Shown one piece after another: positions 45,724 through 57,242 of a stretch of 64,000 nt of DNA; positions within the stretch are counted from its first letter, which is position 1; each line of letters begins with the position of its first letter. Below the pieces are notes generated by a model. That model had not been told where the DNA came from. It saw only the letters and a program-made list of their open reading frames with translations, and did no database searches. Source of the DNA: Sodiomyces alkalinus F11 (Eukaryota; Ascomycota; Sordariomycetes; Glomerellales; Plectosphaerellaceae); NCBI RefSeq assembly GCF_003711515.1, contig NW_021167093.1, positions 298,643 through 362,642 of the forward strand. The letters are read 5' to 3'. The position numbers and the translations under genes are program-made.

Positions 45724-47690
45724 GTTATAAGCCCGGCGTTCTAATAAACGAAGCTATTCTGATCGATCCTATAGCTTCTAGGCAAATTAGCCTTAAGTCT
45801 ATAGCGGGTAGTTTAGTATTATTGGTAACGTCCGCCTGCTTTAGTTTTATTTAATTATTTTATCGTTTCTATCGCACTACCGTTTAAAGCGTTTAGTATA
45901 GTTAATTAACCTTTTTGTTTATCCTATTCTACATCTTTTTATTAGTATAACGATAGCTTTCACAGTAGTAGTGCCTATTATAGGACTCGTAACGCTTACC
46001 GCTCCGAAAGACTAGAGGCCTTAGATTAAAGCCGTGATAACTATCGCGCACTCCTACGATATCGCCGACCTCGTTAATCCCGATCTTGAAAAGGCTAAAC
46101 GGCCTAAGCGTTACATTCGAACCGATCTACTATAGCCTCCTGCTATAGCCAAAGAATATAACGCCACTCATTAGGATATATTATTTAAGATCTGGTAGGT
46201 GGAAGAGGATCGGTATAAAGCTAAAAAGAGGGGGATCTAAGCACTCTACGACTATATCGCGAAGACGGTTAGCCCTGCTTTAAAGGATTAGTATACCGGC
46301 TATAAGGAAGTGAGGGATATATTAAAGGCCTTTAAGACATACCTTAAGCCGACGAACGCCGCCTAGAAGTCGCTGATTAAGAGACGCTAGGACGAATACC
46401 TCTAAAACGTTAGGCGTATACCCCACGAGCGGTAGCTAGAAGACTTTATTAAGCTATACCATGACGCCGAGACGTATAAAGTTAGAGAATACGATAGTAA
46501 GGAATAATAGATAGACGGCTTTTTTAACGCTATTAGTAGCGTAGTACTAAAATAGTTAGAGGGACGCTTTGCAGAACTTATCCGGTTAGAAGAGAAGGAC
46601 TTACCCTTGATTTAATTTATCGTGGAGGAGTATACGACGTGGCTTCGACGCCGTTACCCATACCGACTCGATAAGAAGCCTACCGTATTATCCTTCTATA
46701 TAGTAACCTTCCTAGGTAAGGATAAAGAAGGTAAGGATTAGCGGGCATAATCGGGATAATAAGATAACTAATAGTCCTCTTTATAGTAAAAGAAAGAGTG
46801 GCTTTACGACTACCGTATTAAGAAGAGGAGTAAATATAATTATAAGCCTTTATAGAAGTGCCTAAACGTAAATAAGACACGTAAGAAGAAGGGATATATA
46901 CCTTTAAAAGAGATCTTAGAACGCTACGACCGGATTTTTAAGACCTAGAATAATAAACGTTAAAAGAGATTCCGGGAGAATATTGAAAAAGACGCTAAAA
47001 GTCTAAAAACGGGTGCTAAAAGAACTCTTAGAAGTTATAGCCGAAAGAATCGTTATTAGAGGTATTTAATTTTATCGATAACTAGGACGAGGATTCCGAT
47101 AAGGATTCCTAGAGGATATATTCCCTCCTACAGATAAATAACGTAACGGTTAGTAATAACCTCTTTAATTAGCTACTAATCGACTCCGGCACCTCGAGGT
47201 ATATTACTAACTAATAACACTCACTATAGGACTTTAAACCTGCTATAGAAGAGTATCGTTTTTAAACGGGTAATAGAGAAACTAAGCTAGTTAAGGGTTA
47301 TAGCAGGATATAATTAGAAGTGGACGATAAATATAGTAATCCCTTTGTTTTAGTACTAAATCGCGTTACTTTTATATAAGACTACCTAATAACCTTGATC
47401 GTAACTAGAAGATTAAAGGAATAGGGTATTAGTTTTGATTCCGGCCTCGAAGTGCTGAAGGTGGCCTCTAAAAAGGGCTTATTAGCCCTACCTCTTAATA
47501 ACGTTAACGACTAATACGCCCTTATTCTAACGGATCGCTAATAGTACCTACTAAGCAGCTTCTTTAATAGCTCTATAACGCCTACTATAAATATAGCAGA
47601 CGCTTATTTATAGCACGAGAGGCTAGGGCATATAGGCACTGCTACCCTCGGTATAGCGAACGGCGCTACGGTATCTTTTACGGTAATAGG
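45724..47690 (+). pseudogene. Plus-strand Copia: gag, protease, pre-integrase remnant
   Basis: Gag lies at about 46000-46900 and ends in a basic stretch with LERYDRIFKT. The protease start is IDSGTSRYITN near 47185-47215, with an apparently intact DSG motif, and is followed by TGNRETKLVKGYS. The pre-integrase motif HERLGHIGTATLG is near 47610-47650. At about 47690 the sequence turns into minus-strand Gypsy gag, so the integrase and reverse transcriptase are missing. Same family as 29376-30900. Confidence 0.75.
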
Positions 47691-49060
47691 CTCCTACCGT
47701 GTTCCTCGCGTTAATAGACCTCTTTATTATCCTAACTAGGGCGTTCTAGTCTATCTAGCGGCGATAAGCTTTATAGCGGACCTTAAAAAAAGTCTACGCC
47801 TTTATAATAGCCTTTTACGTAGATATCCTTATACTACTCCTAAAAGCGGGTATCTAGGACTTTATACTTCTGCTTCCTTAGATCCCTTAGCCGAATACTA
47901 ATCTATTCCGCTACGTAGAATAGAATCTTCCTATTAAGGATATTATAAAGAATCTAAACTAGCTTAATATCCGATAAAAAGAATCTATCTACCCTTATAG
48001 CCTTAGTCTTCTAGACTATGATCTTCTAAAGTAGTTAACGGACCTAGGGTATTATCTTTATCGAATTCAGAACCCGAAAAGCTTAAACCTAAGCAGAGAA
48101 GTCTTATTCGTAGTTAGGATCTAAGTAGCGATATTCCGACTTTAGTCTTTCCACAAGGTCTTCCTAGGAACCGGTAAAGTCCACGATAAGCTATTCTATA
48201 ATAGGGCGTATACTATTTTCCGAAAATAAAGGTAGGTATTAAAGCTTTTTTTCCTTTTCCTTAAAGCGGTGTATCGTAGCGTAGTTAACGTACTTCTTAA
48301 GGAACCGGTAAATATATATACTATCGAATCGGGGGGCGTATTAGGAGAAAGGTCGTAACGGCTAGCTTTCCTTTACGATAATAGTAATAAGGGTAGGCTT
48401 TAGGAGGGTTAGAATAGGAGTCGGAGCTATAACGGGTATAAGAACCGTAGTTATAGGCAGAGGAGTTAAGGCTACAGTTATAATAGGAGTAAAAGAGAGA
48501 ATAGGATATAGAGGAGGAATAATAGGCGAGGGACTCTTTTCAGCACCTATATTACCCTAATTAGACTAATCTATTTATAAGAGATTATTCTTTTCGGCGC
48601 GTTCTCTCTTTTTCTTAAAAGTCGTGGGAGCTATAATACCCTAATTAGGCTAATCTAAACACGGCGGTATAGGTAAAGGTATAGAAGGGGAAGAGGTAAA
48701 AGAGGGCGGCGGAGAAAAAGGGGGAGTAAAAGAACGAAAAGAAGAAGAAGAAGAGAGAGGAATAGAAACTAGCTTTTTACACTAACTAGGGTAGTCTATA
48801 TACGTAGGACTATTCTTTCCGGGCTTTTAAAGTAACTAGCGGAACCACTATTAAAGCAGTTAATAAGCTATTAACGAAGAGACTCTTAAAGAGTCTCTGA
48901 AGAAGACTAGAATCCTAGTCTAAAAGAGGGGAGGGCGAGAGAGAGGGAGAGGGTAAAGACGTAGAGTCCTATCGTGAAGAGGAGAGAGAGGGAGAGGGCG
49001 AAGACGCAGAGTCCTAGCCTAAGGCAGAAGATAAAGCTATAAAATCTAAATAATAAAAGT
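47691..49060 (-). pseudogene. Ty3/Gypsy gag remnant
   Basis: On the minus strand, about 48370-47800, the frame reads FDSIYIYRFLKKYVNYA, FKEKEK, then DLVERKSEYRYLDPNYE-like sequence when stops are read through. This resembles the capsid part of fungal Gypsy gag (FxGxDVTEFLxxF..., W..L...L..EY). Upstream to 49060 it is Pro/Ser/Thr rich, as is common at the gag N-terminus. It may be the 5' half of the chromovirus piece at 44896-45531. Confidence 0.6.
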
Positions 49061-49399
49061 AGTATCGCGGTTTTTAGGTATATAATACCCTAACTAAAGC
49101 GGCTCTTTTATACCCGGGTCTAATCCGTATCGTATATCTTCGTAGTAGTTTTTAGGTATATAATGCCCTGGCCGAGCCTTTAATCGGTCGAATCTATATC
49201 GTATCGTATCGTATAAAGATTAAAGTAGTATTCAGATTAAAAAGGGTATCCCGGCGATATAATAACGGGTAATAATATCGGTCTTAAGAAGGTTAAGAGA
49301 AGGTTAGAGGAATATCCGGCGTTATAATAACTGGTAATAATATCGGTCTTAAGTCTTAAAGAAGGTTAGAAGAAAGTCAGAAGAACGATCTATCTAATC

Positions 49400-49800
49400 G
49401 GTATAGCTCCTAGATAATAGGTATCACGATAGTCTAACACGCACGTTAATAGTAACTATAATTAACGAATAGTCCGTTTAAGCAGGCCGGAACTGCTCTC
49501 GAGTACCCTGGTTACCCTGATTAGATTAAGAGCTTCTAGAATACCGAAGGAATCCGCCTCCGAGCACTATATTATAACTAAGCAGGGCCGTAATAGCATA
49601 AAACTGGATCGTCTAGATAATGTAAATTATAATGGATAATGGTTTGAAATCTAGATACAGGAAGATCGGATAAAACGGTCCTTATATACTCCGGATCGGT
49701 CACGTGTATCCCTTTAACCCGATTAACCAGTTTGGTCCCCTGATCTGATTAGTCAGAAAATGTGCGGCCGACCTAATTAGTTATCCTAACCCTAATAACC
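49400..49800 (-). repeat. Probable Gypsy 5' LTR, partly spared by RIP
   Basis: This stretch, upstream of the minus-strand gag, keeps CpA and TpG in its right half (49600-49780). On the minus strand it has CACGTG and a GAGTATATAAGG TATA-like box, as an LTR promoter would. Its ends were not resolved. Confidence 0.4.
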
Positions 49801-49859
49801 GATCTGCGCGGGTATAATAGGAGGATTATAATAGCTATAACCTACGGGTGGTTCTATCC

Positions 49860-50480
49860 TTTAGGACCTTAATTCCTAGGAACTAACGGATTTCTTCGCC
49901 TCCTAATAACCTATAGCTTCGCTTAAGGGCGGCCTTAAGGTTATCGGCGTTAGTCTTACGGTCTCTGTGATATATAAGTCCGATATCGTCGACGTAGAAG
50001 AATAGGATTAAACCGTTACGGATTATAATATAGGGGTTATTAGGTATAGCCGTGAATCCTATCTTCTATAGCGTGCCGCTAAATTCCTCTTATTATAGTA
50101 GTGGAGATACTCTTAAACCAAAGAGGGCTTTCCGTAGTAGTAGTACCTTACCTAGCACTTCGTAGCCTTACAGTATCTTTATAAACACCTCCTCTTTAAG
50201 GCTAGTGTTAACGAACGCGTTAATAGCGTCGAACTGCTTTATCTCTAGGTTAAATCGGGCGGCGATCGCTATTAGTATATGGAAGGACGGCGAGGCTAAC
50301 GTGGCGGCGTAGTTATCTTTAGTTTCTAACCGTTTCTATTAATCCCCTCGCACTATAAGGCGTGCTTTACACTTAAGGAGGGTGCCCTCCTTATTAAATT
50401 TATAGGTGTATACCCATCTATATACGAGGACTTATTACTTATTAGCCTAACTACCGCGCACCTCCTACTAGTATCCTATT
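49860..50480 (-). pseudogene. Copia reverse transcriptase remnant with intact YVDD
   Basis: The catalytic tetrad YVDD is encoded at 49996-49985. Upstream in the frame comes a segment with AFVNTSLKEEVFIKML near 50210-50160, matching the Copia order. It is still interrupted by stops, but this domain is less damaged than the LINE reverse transcriptases in the window. Confidence 0.7.
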
Positions 50481-50984
50481 TATCGGTGCCCCTTGAGGTA
50501 TACCCCCTTAGCCTATAACCACCGCTTCCGTAACGGGAAAGGCGTATATCGCGGTGGTGGTTTAGCGGAGGCAGGAGACCCTCGCGGGTTAGACGCGATA
50601 GGGAGGCGTTAGAGGGAGAGGGATCTATACTACTAGCGCTAATAACGTTACCGTCGTTAATAGCTTACTTTCTCCTACGTATAGGGTTATAAGTCCTTCT
50701 AGCGTTAAAGAACGCCTTTTAGGCATTATCGTTCTGCACCTTCTCGGTCTTATAGATACTTATAATAGTTCTCGTGATAGATAGGCGCGCGGGTAATAGG
50801 CGCGCGGCCGACGGGCAATCCCTAGGGGTATCCGCGGCTAGTCGTTAGTGGTTATCGTCTCCTTCCACCTTAACGCCCCGAACCACCGCTAACGCTATAA
50901 GGAACGCGCGCGCCGGATCTTCCGGGGATATTAGAGGCGTGGAAACCGGTTCGAACCTTATAGCGGTAAACCGCAGAGTATCTG

Positions 50985-51215
50985 TAATAGTATCGGTATC
51001 CGTAGTAATAGCGGTAGCCTCTCCCGTAGTAATAGCGGGGTTATCGCCTTTATCCGTAGTAATAGCGATGGTATAGTCATCTTTTATAGTAATAGTAGTA
51101 TCCGTAGTAATAGCGGTACCCGTAGTAATAGCGGTATAGTCTATAGTAATAGTAGTGGTCTCTCTCGTAGTAATAGCGATAGCCTCGCCTTTATCCGCAG
51201 TAATAGTGGTGGCTT
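50985..51215 (-). repeat. Imperfect 18-bp-type tandem repeats in Copia linker
   Basis: About ten degenerate copies of TCCGTAGTAATAGCGGT or close variants. On the minus strand they encode a Thr/Ala/Ile-rich stretch between integrase and reverse transcriptase. Copies vary in length, with spacers such as ATCGCCTTTA. Confidence 0.75.
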
Positions 51216-54200
51216 TAGAGTCTTCCGACTCGAGATCTAATACGTCTACGGCTATACCCTTTAATAGTAGCCTATTAGCAGTCTTATTAGATTAGGTAAT
51301 ACGGATAGGTTATAGGTATTCCCCGATTTCCTCGGCGGAAGCTATAGCTTATAGCGTTTTAATCCTACCATTAAATATCTTATCCTTATTAAAGACTACG
51401 TCTCTTATAGTGATAATATCTATCAGGTATAGTAGCTAGACGCGGAAGCTATTCGGGGATTAGTATCTAACGTGATAACCGATCTATACCTTTGGTTCTA
51501 GCCTTTATAGGCGGTTCCTTTTAGCCTAGACATCGCGTGTCTTCGCGAAGACTTTATAGCCGTATACTAGTAGGTGCGTAAGGTTAGGTTAACGGCCGCG
51601 CAGGCCTTCGTATAGCGTCTTCTAGTCGTTAATATATCGTAGCGTCCTGTTATACAGATACACAGTAATCTTAAAGATCTTAGGCTAAATAGATATAGGC
51701 AGATTAGCCCTAATACTTATAGCCCTCGCCCTCCTTTTATCGATACCTCTAATCCATTCTACAACGTCGTTTTAATCCTATAAATATAGTGCTGACGGCT
51801 AGTCTTCTACTCCCTTAGTAGTCAGGAAAGTAACGACTTCTAGGTACTAAAATATCTTAGAATCGGCCAGTAGGGTGTGTGGCCTAATATGAAATTAGGT
51901 CTTAAGTAGGGCAAAAACGTCTTTTAACGCATGTAGGATAAAGCCTTAGTCTCTCTTCTCTAGGTAATAATCCCACGTATAACCTATATACACGTCTATA
52001 ACGAATATAATAGACTTATACAGGCCGCCCGCTAACGACTCCGCCTCTTCTAGATTATAAAAATGAATAGCCAGCGCCTCTCCGGGCTTTAAGGGGTAAA
52101 TGGATAGCCTCCGCCGGATCTGCGTAGGCACTTACGATTATCCGCACGCGTTATAGTCCGTGGTACGTGGTCCCTTTATTTTCACCCCCTAAGTAGCGTT
52201 AACGATCCTTATAAGGGCGTTAGTGCCGTAGTAGCGAAGGCGTTCGTGCTACCGTAATGCTATAGTCTTCTACGGTTACCGCGGTTATCGCGATCTTCTA
52301 TACAGGTTATCGTGGGGGTACTAAGCCGAAACCGTAAATGCGGTGGCCGCCGTGGCTTCCGCGCGCTCGATTATATACTACCTATAGATATCTAGTAGCT
52401 TATAGATAGGCCGGTTATCGGTAGAGCTAATAATAGTATTATTTACGGTATCCTAGCGGTAGCCTTATAGGTGTAGCTGGTATTCCGAGACGATATTAGT
52501 GACGAACTCCTTATAATATACGACGTCACGGAGGCGTAATAGTCTCTTCGTACCCGATAGGGATTATACACATAGCTTAACGTCTCCGTATCCGAGGATA
52601 GAAGCCTTATAAGTATGTACCTGAAGGGATACAGATAAAGTATTAGTAGGTGGTCTAACGGCCGTAAAACGGCCTTAATTATTAAAGATATAGATCGACG
52701 ATCCTAAGTCTAGGATAGCGTAGTATAGCAGTGCTTTAGCTTAGTTAATAGATAAGGATACTCCTTATACTTATAATATTAATAGTATCGTCGTATAAGG
52801 GCGCGCCACCCCCTCATCTTAGGAGGGGTAAGCGCCTAGCCGTATACTCGCGGTAACGGAAAGGTCTTTTAAAACTATACTTATGGGTGGAGTAGTTATA
52901 ATAGGCGTAGTATTATAGAGTCAATCTTCCTAGACTTCCTCTATCTTATTAGCGGTAATAGCCCCTAAGGCTTCCCGCCTTTTCTATATCGCGGTATCCA
53001 CGCGGCTTTTAAAACTATAGTTACGTATCTTCTTTTCTATAACCTTCGTAATATCTTCGCGGCCACGCTAGGTATAAGGGCGTATATCCGGCCTTATATA
53101 CTAATAGGCGACGGTGGTATAGGTATTCTTATATATCTCGTAAGGCCTCCTTATTACCGGAGGGATAGCCTTTACGGACATGTTACTATAAGGACGCTTC
53201 TTATTATCTTTATTATTAGTAGTATCCTTAGTATTAGGGAGGTTTCTAAGGGTATTAAAGGTGTCTCTCCCGACTCTAGGCTTCATAGCGGAGGATTATA
53301 GGCTTGTAATATTACTAAGAACCGCCCTTAAAGCCTTTACGAAGTCGTTAATCGTTAGCTCGTTTTCCGTAATCTTATTATGGTTATTAACTAGGTAGTT
53401 ATTACTCTATTCCTGGGTAATAGGTCTAATAGCTTTTAATGCGTCTTCCGCCTAATAGTCCGCGCTTAATAGCTCTAAAACGTCTATATATTTATAGTAT
53501 ATTATCGCTATTTTCCAGCTTATAACATAGCCGTCTATATCCTTAGGTATATCCTTTATAGGCGTAGTGTATCGTGGATATAGGACTAACGCTTCCTTAC
53601 GGAGGTCTATAGGGGTTAGTCCTGCATGCGCGTGTAGGAGAGTAATCTAAGCCCGTGGGTTATTTACGGTATTATCCTGTAGTTAGGCGAGGAGGTTATA
53701 TAATATAGTGTAAACGGTCCTTTTAATATAGAAGCGTACCTCGTTAAACTCCTTCTACTACGCGTCGTAGTCTACCTTTTCCTTATAGTATATACGGCGA
53801 TCTTATAGGTAGCGCGTACGCCCCTTTTTACAGAGGTTATAAATAAACGTAGGCGTCCTTATCGGTGGTTCTTTTATTACGGCCGTAGCCTGCCGGCGGG
53901 CGGCAGTCTTCGTCTTACCGGCGGCCGTGGTAGCGGCCGTGGCAGCGGCGGCGTCCGTAGTATTAGCGGCATTCGCCCTCTAGCGTGACGGTGGAAGACG
54001 TGGTGGCCGTAGCCGTGGCCTCCTCAGCGTCTAGGTCCACGATAAGGGCTTCGTACTTATACACGTTACGTGGTACGGGTATAAGGAGGAGGTAGGCGTT
54101 AACCTACTCGTTACTTAGCTTTAGATTAAGGTAATTATCCTAGTAGGAGGCAGATTTACCGCGTACAGCGCGCTCCTATACTGCCTAATCCCTCTAGTTA

Positions 54201-54437
54201 ACGAGGGTAGTAGCGGCCGCCTTCTATTCGGTGTTAGATACATTAGAAGATATCTATACTAGTCTATCGTTTATCGGTTAGTTAATTAATCAATAGGTTA
54301 ATTAATCTCTTAATTACTCTACTTAGGTCGATAGTAGATATTTAAAGGTGCTTATATAAACGTGATTACTTTTATCGTGGAATAGGGGTAGCCGTATTAA
54401 TACCTATCGTTTAGGCTATATAAACCGGGCTTATAAC

Positions 54438-54565
54438 TATCGCACGTTAAATAGGCACTTAGATAATTGACTTAGTAAAGCAGAAATCTCGTATATATAT
54501 ATTATATTAAGTTATATCAATTAGAGTCTCTTTTACCCTTAATTTAGGTGGTGAAGACTCTGTTA
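54438..54565 (-). repeat. Short Copia LTR, about 128 bp
   Basis: Minus-strand ends TAACAGAG, from TGACAGAG, and GTGCGATA, from GTGCGACA. It directly precedes the primer site. The right limit is inferred from the TG/CA rule and is not backed by a second copy in the window. Confidence 0.5.
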
Positions 54566-54579
54566 TGGGTACTATATTA

Positions 54580-56850
54580 TTTAGATCCTATCCGGTCTTT
54601 TCCGGTATCCGCCCCTATTATATCCGAAGCCCTTAGTTATAGCGTGGATCCCCCCTAGATCCCTTATAGACCACGTTGTGGTCTGTGTGCCCATGCGACA
54701 GAAATAGCGTTATTTAAGGATATCACGGACGCACTTACCTTTAATATCTACCTTTTCCACTATAACCTAGGGGAGATTCTCTTTATCTAGTTAGACGCCT
54801 CTAAGGAGCACGGGTTCTTAGCTATATTATTCTAGCTTACTGATAAGACCGAATAGCTCGCTAAAGATATTATTAGTAAGACGCTTATTCGCCTAGTACT
54901 CTATATTAGTAAAGGTCTTAATATAGCGGAGTAGAAGTACTAGCGAAGCGAATTAGAGGTCACCTGCTTAGTATAGGCTATTTATAAGACCCGAACTATT
55001 ATTTAGTCCGCTTATCGTAATCCGACCGTTATTCTTATAGACTACATGCTATTATCGGTATTATAAAGTCTACTACGCTATCTAGTATAGATAAGACTAG
55101 GCTAAATATAAAGCTTATCCTCTCCTCGGAGTTCCTTAGCTAGTTTTAGTTAGATTATCGGTATATCCCCGGGAAAACGAATATTATAGCTAATGCCTTA
55201 TTATAACTACCTATAATAAACCCTCCGGAAACGGAAGACGATAGAGAACTAGAACGGATTTAGCGCGATTAGGCTATTTATTACTTCTCCGAGATTAAAA
55301 TAAACGCCGATCTACGATAAAGAATTAGCGATAGTTATACGAATAATACTAAATAAGGACCTATCCTTACCTAGTTATAGGATTATAATTCGCCGGTTAA
55401 GATTCTTTTTAAGTTAGAAAATAGTCTTCTTTACTATTTAGAATAAAGTAAGAGGTATTAGCTTTATATCCTATTCTCCTTATATTAGGAGTTTATTTAG
55501 GCCGCTTATAATAAGCGCTACTATTTCGGCGTTATAAGAACCTAGTATAAGCTAGTTAACCGATTCGCTATTCCTAAGCTCTATAAGGAAATTAAGACCC
55601 ATATCGCTAACTATACGATATACGCTATTAATTAGACTAATTATTAACGCCTGCTAGGCGAGATATAACTAATTATACCTCCTCCTATTCTATTCTATAC
55701 TATCGTTATATATTTTCTTATCGGCTTACCCGAGGTACCCTTAGCTAGCTCTCCTTAGTAAAAGGAGGGCTTTCCCTTATTCGACTCCCTCCTTATAGTA
55801 ACGGATAAGTTTACTAAAGCCACCCTCCTTATTCCGGGGTATAGCTCCTATACTACGGAGGACTAGACTTATATCCTTTTTTAGTTCCTTTAGCTCGGTA
55901 ATTAGGGTATCCCCCGAGGTATTATCTTAGATTACAACCCTAAGTTCCTATCCGCCTTTTAGATAGCGCTCTGGAAAGAGGCGGGAACGCTACTTAAGTT
56001 CTTAATAGTATAGCACCCGTAGACTAACGGACTATCTAAACGGAAGAATTAGATAGTCGAGATCGCTATCTGTATATTCCTTACTATATACCTAGACGTA
56101 CTATAGATCAAAAGTATCGTCGCGCTATAATTTAACGTAAATAACGCCTTTAGCGAAGTCTTAGGGTACTTACTAAATAAACTACTATATAGTATATAGA
56201 CGAATAGCCCTCTTAATATAATCGGTAATATAAACCCGTAGTTTACTCGGGAATCATTCTAAGAAGATACTAAACTATCTATAGCCTTAGCATAGATATA
56301 TATAAAGAGGCTATATAATAAGAAGTATTATAGTATTTGGTTTGCCCTAGGAGACTTCATCTTTATTAAGCTCGGGTATAGCTATTCGCTACCTAGCAAA
56401 CCCTTAACGAAGCTTAGTTAGTAACGAATAGGACCGTTTAAGGTTAAGGAATAGGTCTTATTACTAGTATACCTGCTAGAACTACCCGTAACGCTTAATA
56501 TCTATCCTTTAATTAGTATTACGTATCTATAGCCGGCGAAGGAACCGGGTATAGACCCGTTCCCCGGCCGGACGGTCGATAAAGGGCCTATTTATCCTAG
56601 CGACCCCGATAAGGATAGGTATAAGTGGCATAATTTATATAAGTATTATAAGATTAACGCTATTCTTAATAAGAGAGTTATTAAGAATAGTCGCGGTAAG
56701 CCGCGCACCGAGTACCTAATTCGATAGAAAGGATAGCCTGGTTAGTATAATAGTTAGATACTAAAGGAAGCTATAAACGTACCAGAAATAGTTAACGCCT
56801 TTAAAGAATAATAAAAAGCCTTAGAGACCCTATAAGTAGTAACGAAAGAA
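54580..56850 (+). pseudogene. Ty3/Gypsy chromovirus: RNase H, integrase, chromodomain
   Basis: The plus frame holds RNase H at 54700-55205, with LDASKEHGFLAILF and, at its end, GKTNIIANALL-type sequence (from GKxNxxADALS). The integrase is at 55300-56450, with VTDKFTKATLLIPG at about 55798-55840, GIPRGIILDYNPKFLS from about 55903, and HPxTNG before KRKN. A chromodomain (AILNKRV, then EYLIRxKGxPG) is at 56655-56740. The second integrase Asp (55930-55932) is retained. The 5' part, including reverse transcriptase, gag and 5' LTR, is missing at 54580. Confidence 0.8.
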
Positions 56851-57242
56851 GCGAAAAAGGATAAAGCGCTAGGACTAGGAGATATTAAAAGGACCCGAGA
56901 ATTAAAAGATACTCGAAGTAAAAGGCCTTTAAGAAATAATAGCTTAGCCTTATAGCCTCGCCCGGCACCGAGTAAGGAGAATACGTTACCCGAGGTAACT
57001 ATACGCTATCTAGGTATAGCGAACGACCTCGAACTCGAGTAAGGGAAGGTATAAGGGTTATCCGATCTTCGAATAGCAGGTATATGAAAGAAAAATACCA
57101 CGGAATAACACTAAAAATAGCGCGAACCGCGCTATTTTACTAGATTAGCCTACCCTCCTACCCGGCTATAAAGAATTCCTTATACGCCCGGCTACGCTTA
57201 CTAATCTTCTCTTACTCTTTATTATTATAGCTAGCTTCAATA
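56851..57242 (+). other. Spacer after chromodomain
   Basis: Continues from the chromodomain with a Lys/Glu-rich tail (to about 57060), then AT-rich DNA. No motif recognised. Confidence 0.4.

Larger units (their letters stand above)
49801..54565 (-). mobile_element. Minus-strand Copia with short LTR, 3' truncated
   Basis: Read on the minus strand: LTR (54565-54438), primer site GTTATAAGCCC (54437-54427), gag (about 54280-53300), protease and pre-integrase (about 52800-52130), integrase (about 52130-51500), a repeat-containing linker (about 51240-50500) and reverse transcriptase (about 50480-49860). It lacks RNase H and a 3' LTR, being cut near 49800. The reverse transcriptase motif FYVDDIG is intact, and RKTNADNLKAALK and EEIRxFLG follow it. 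Small ORFs at 51946-52131 (integrase frame, GYTWDYYLEKRD) and 53101-53286 are fragments of this element. Confidence 0.75.
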
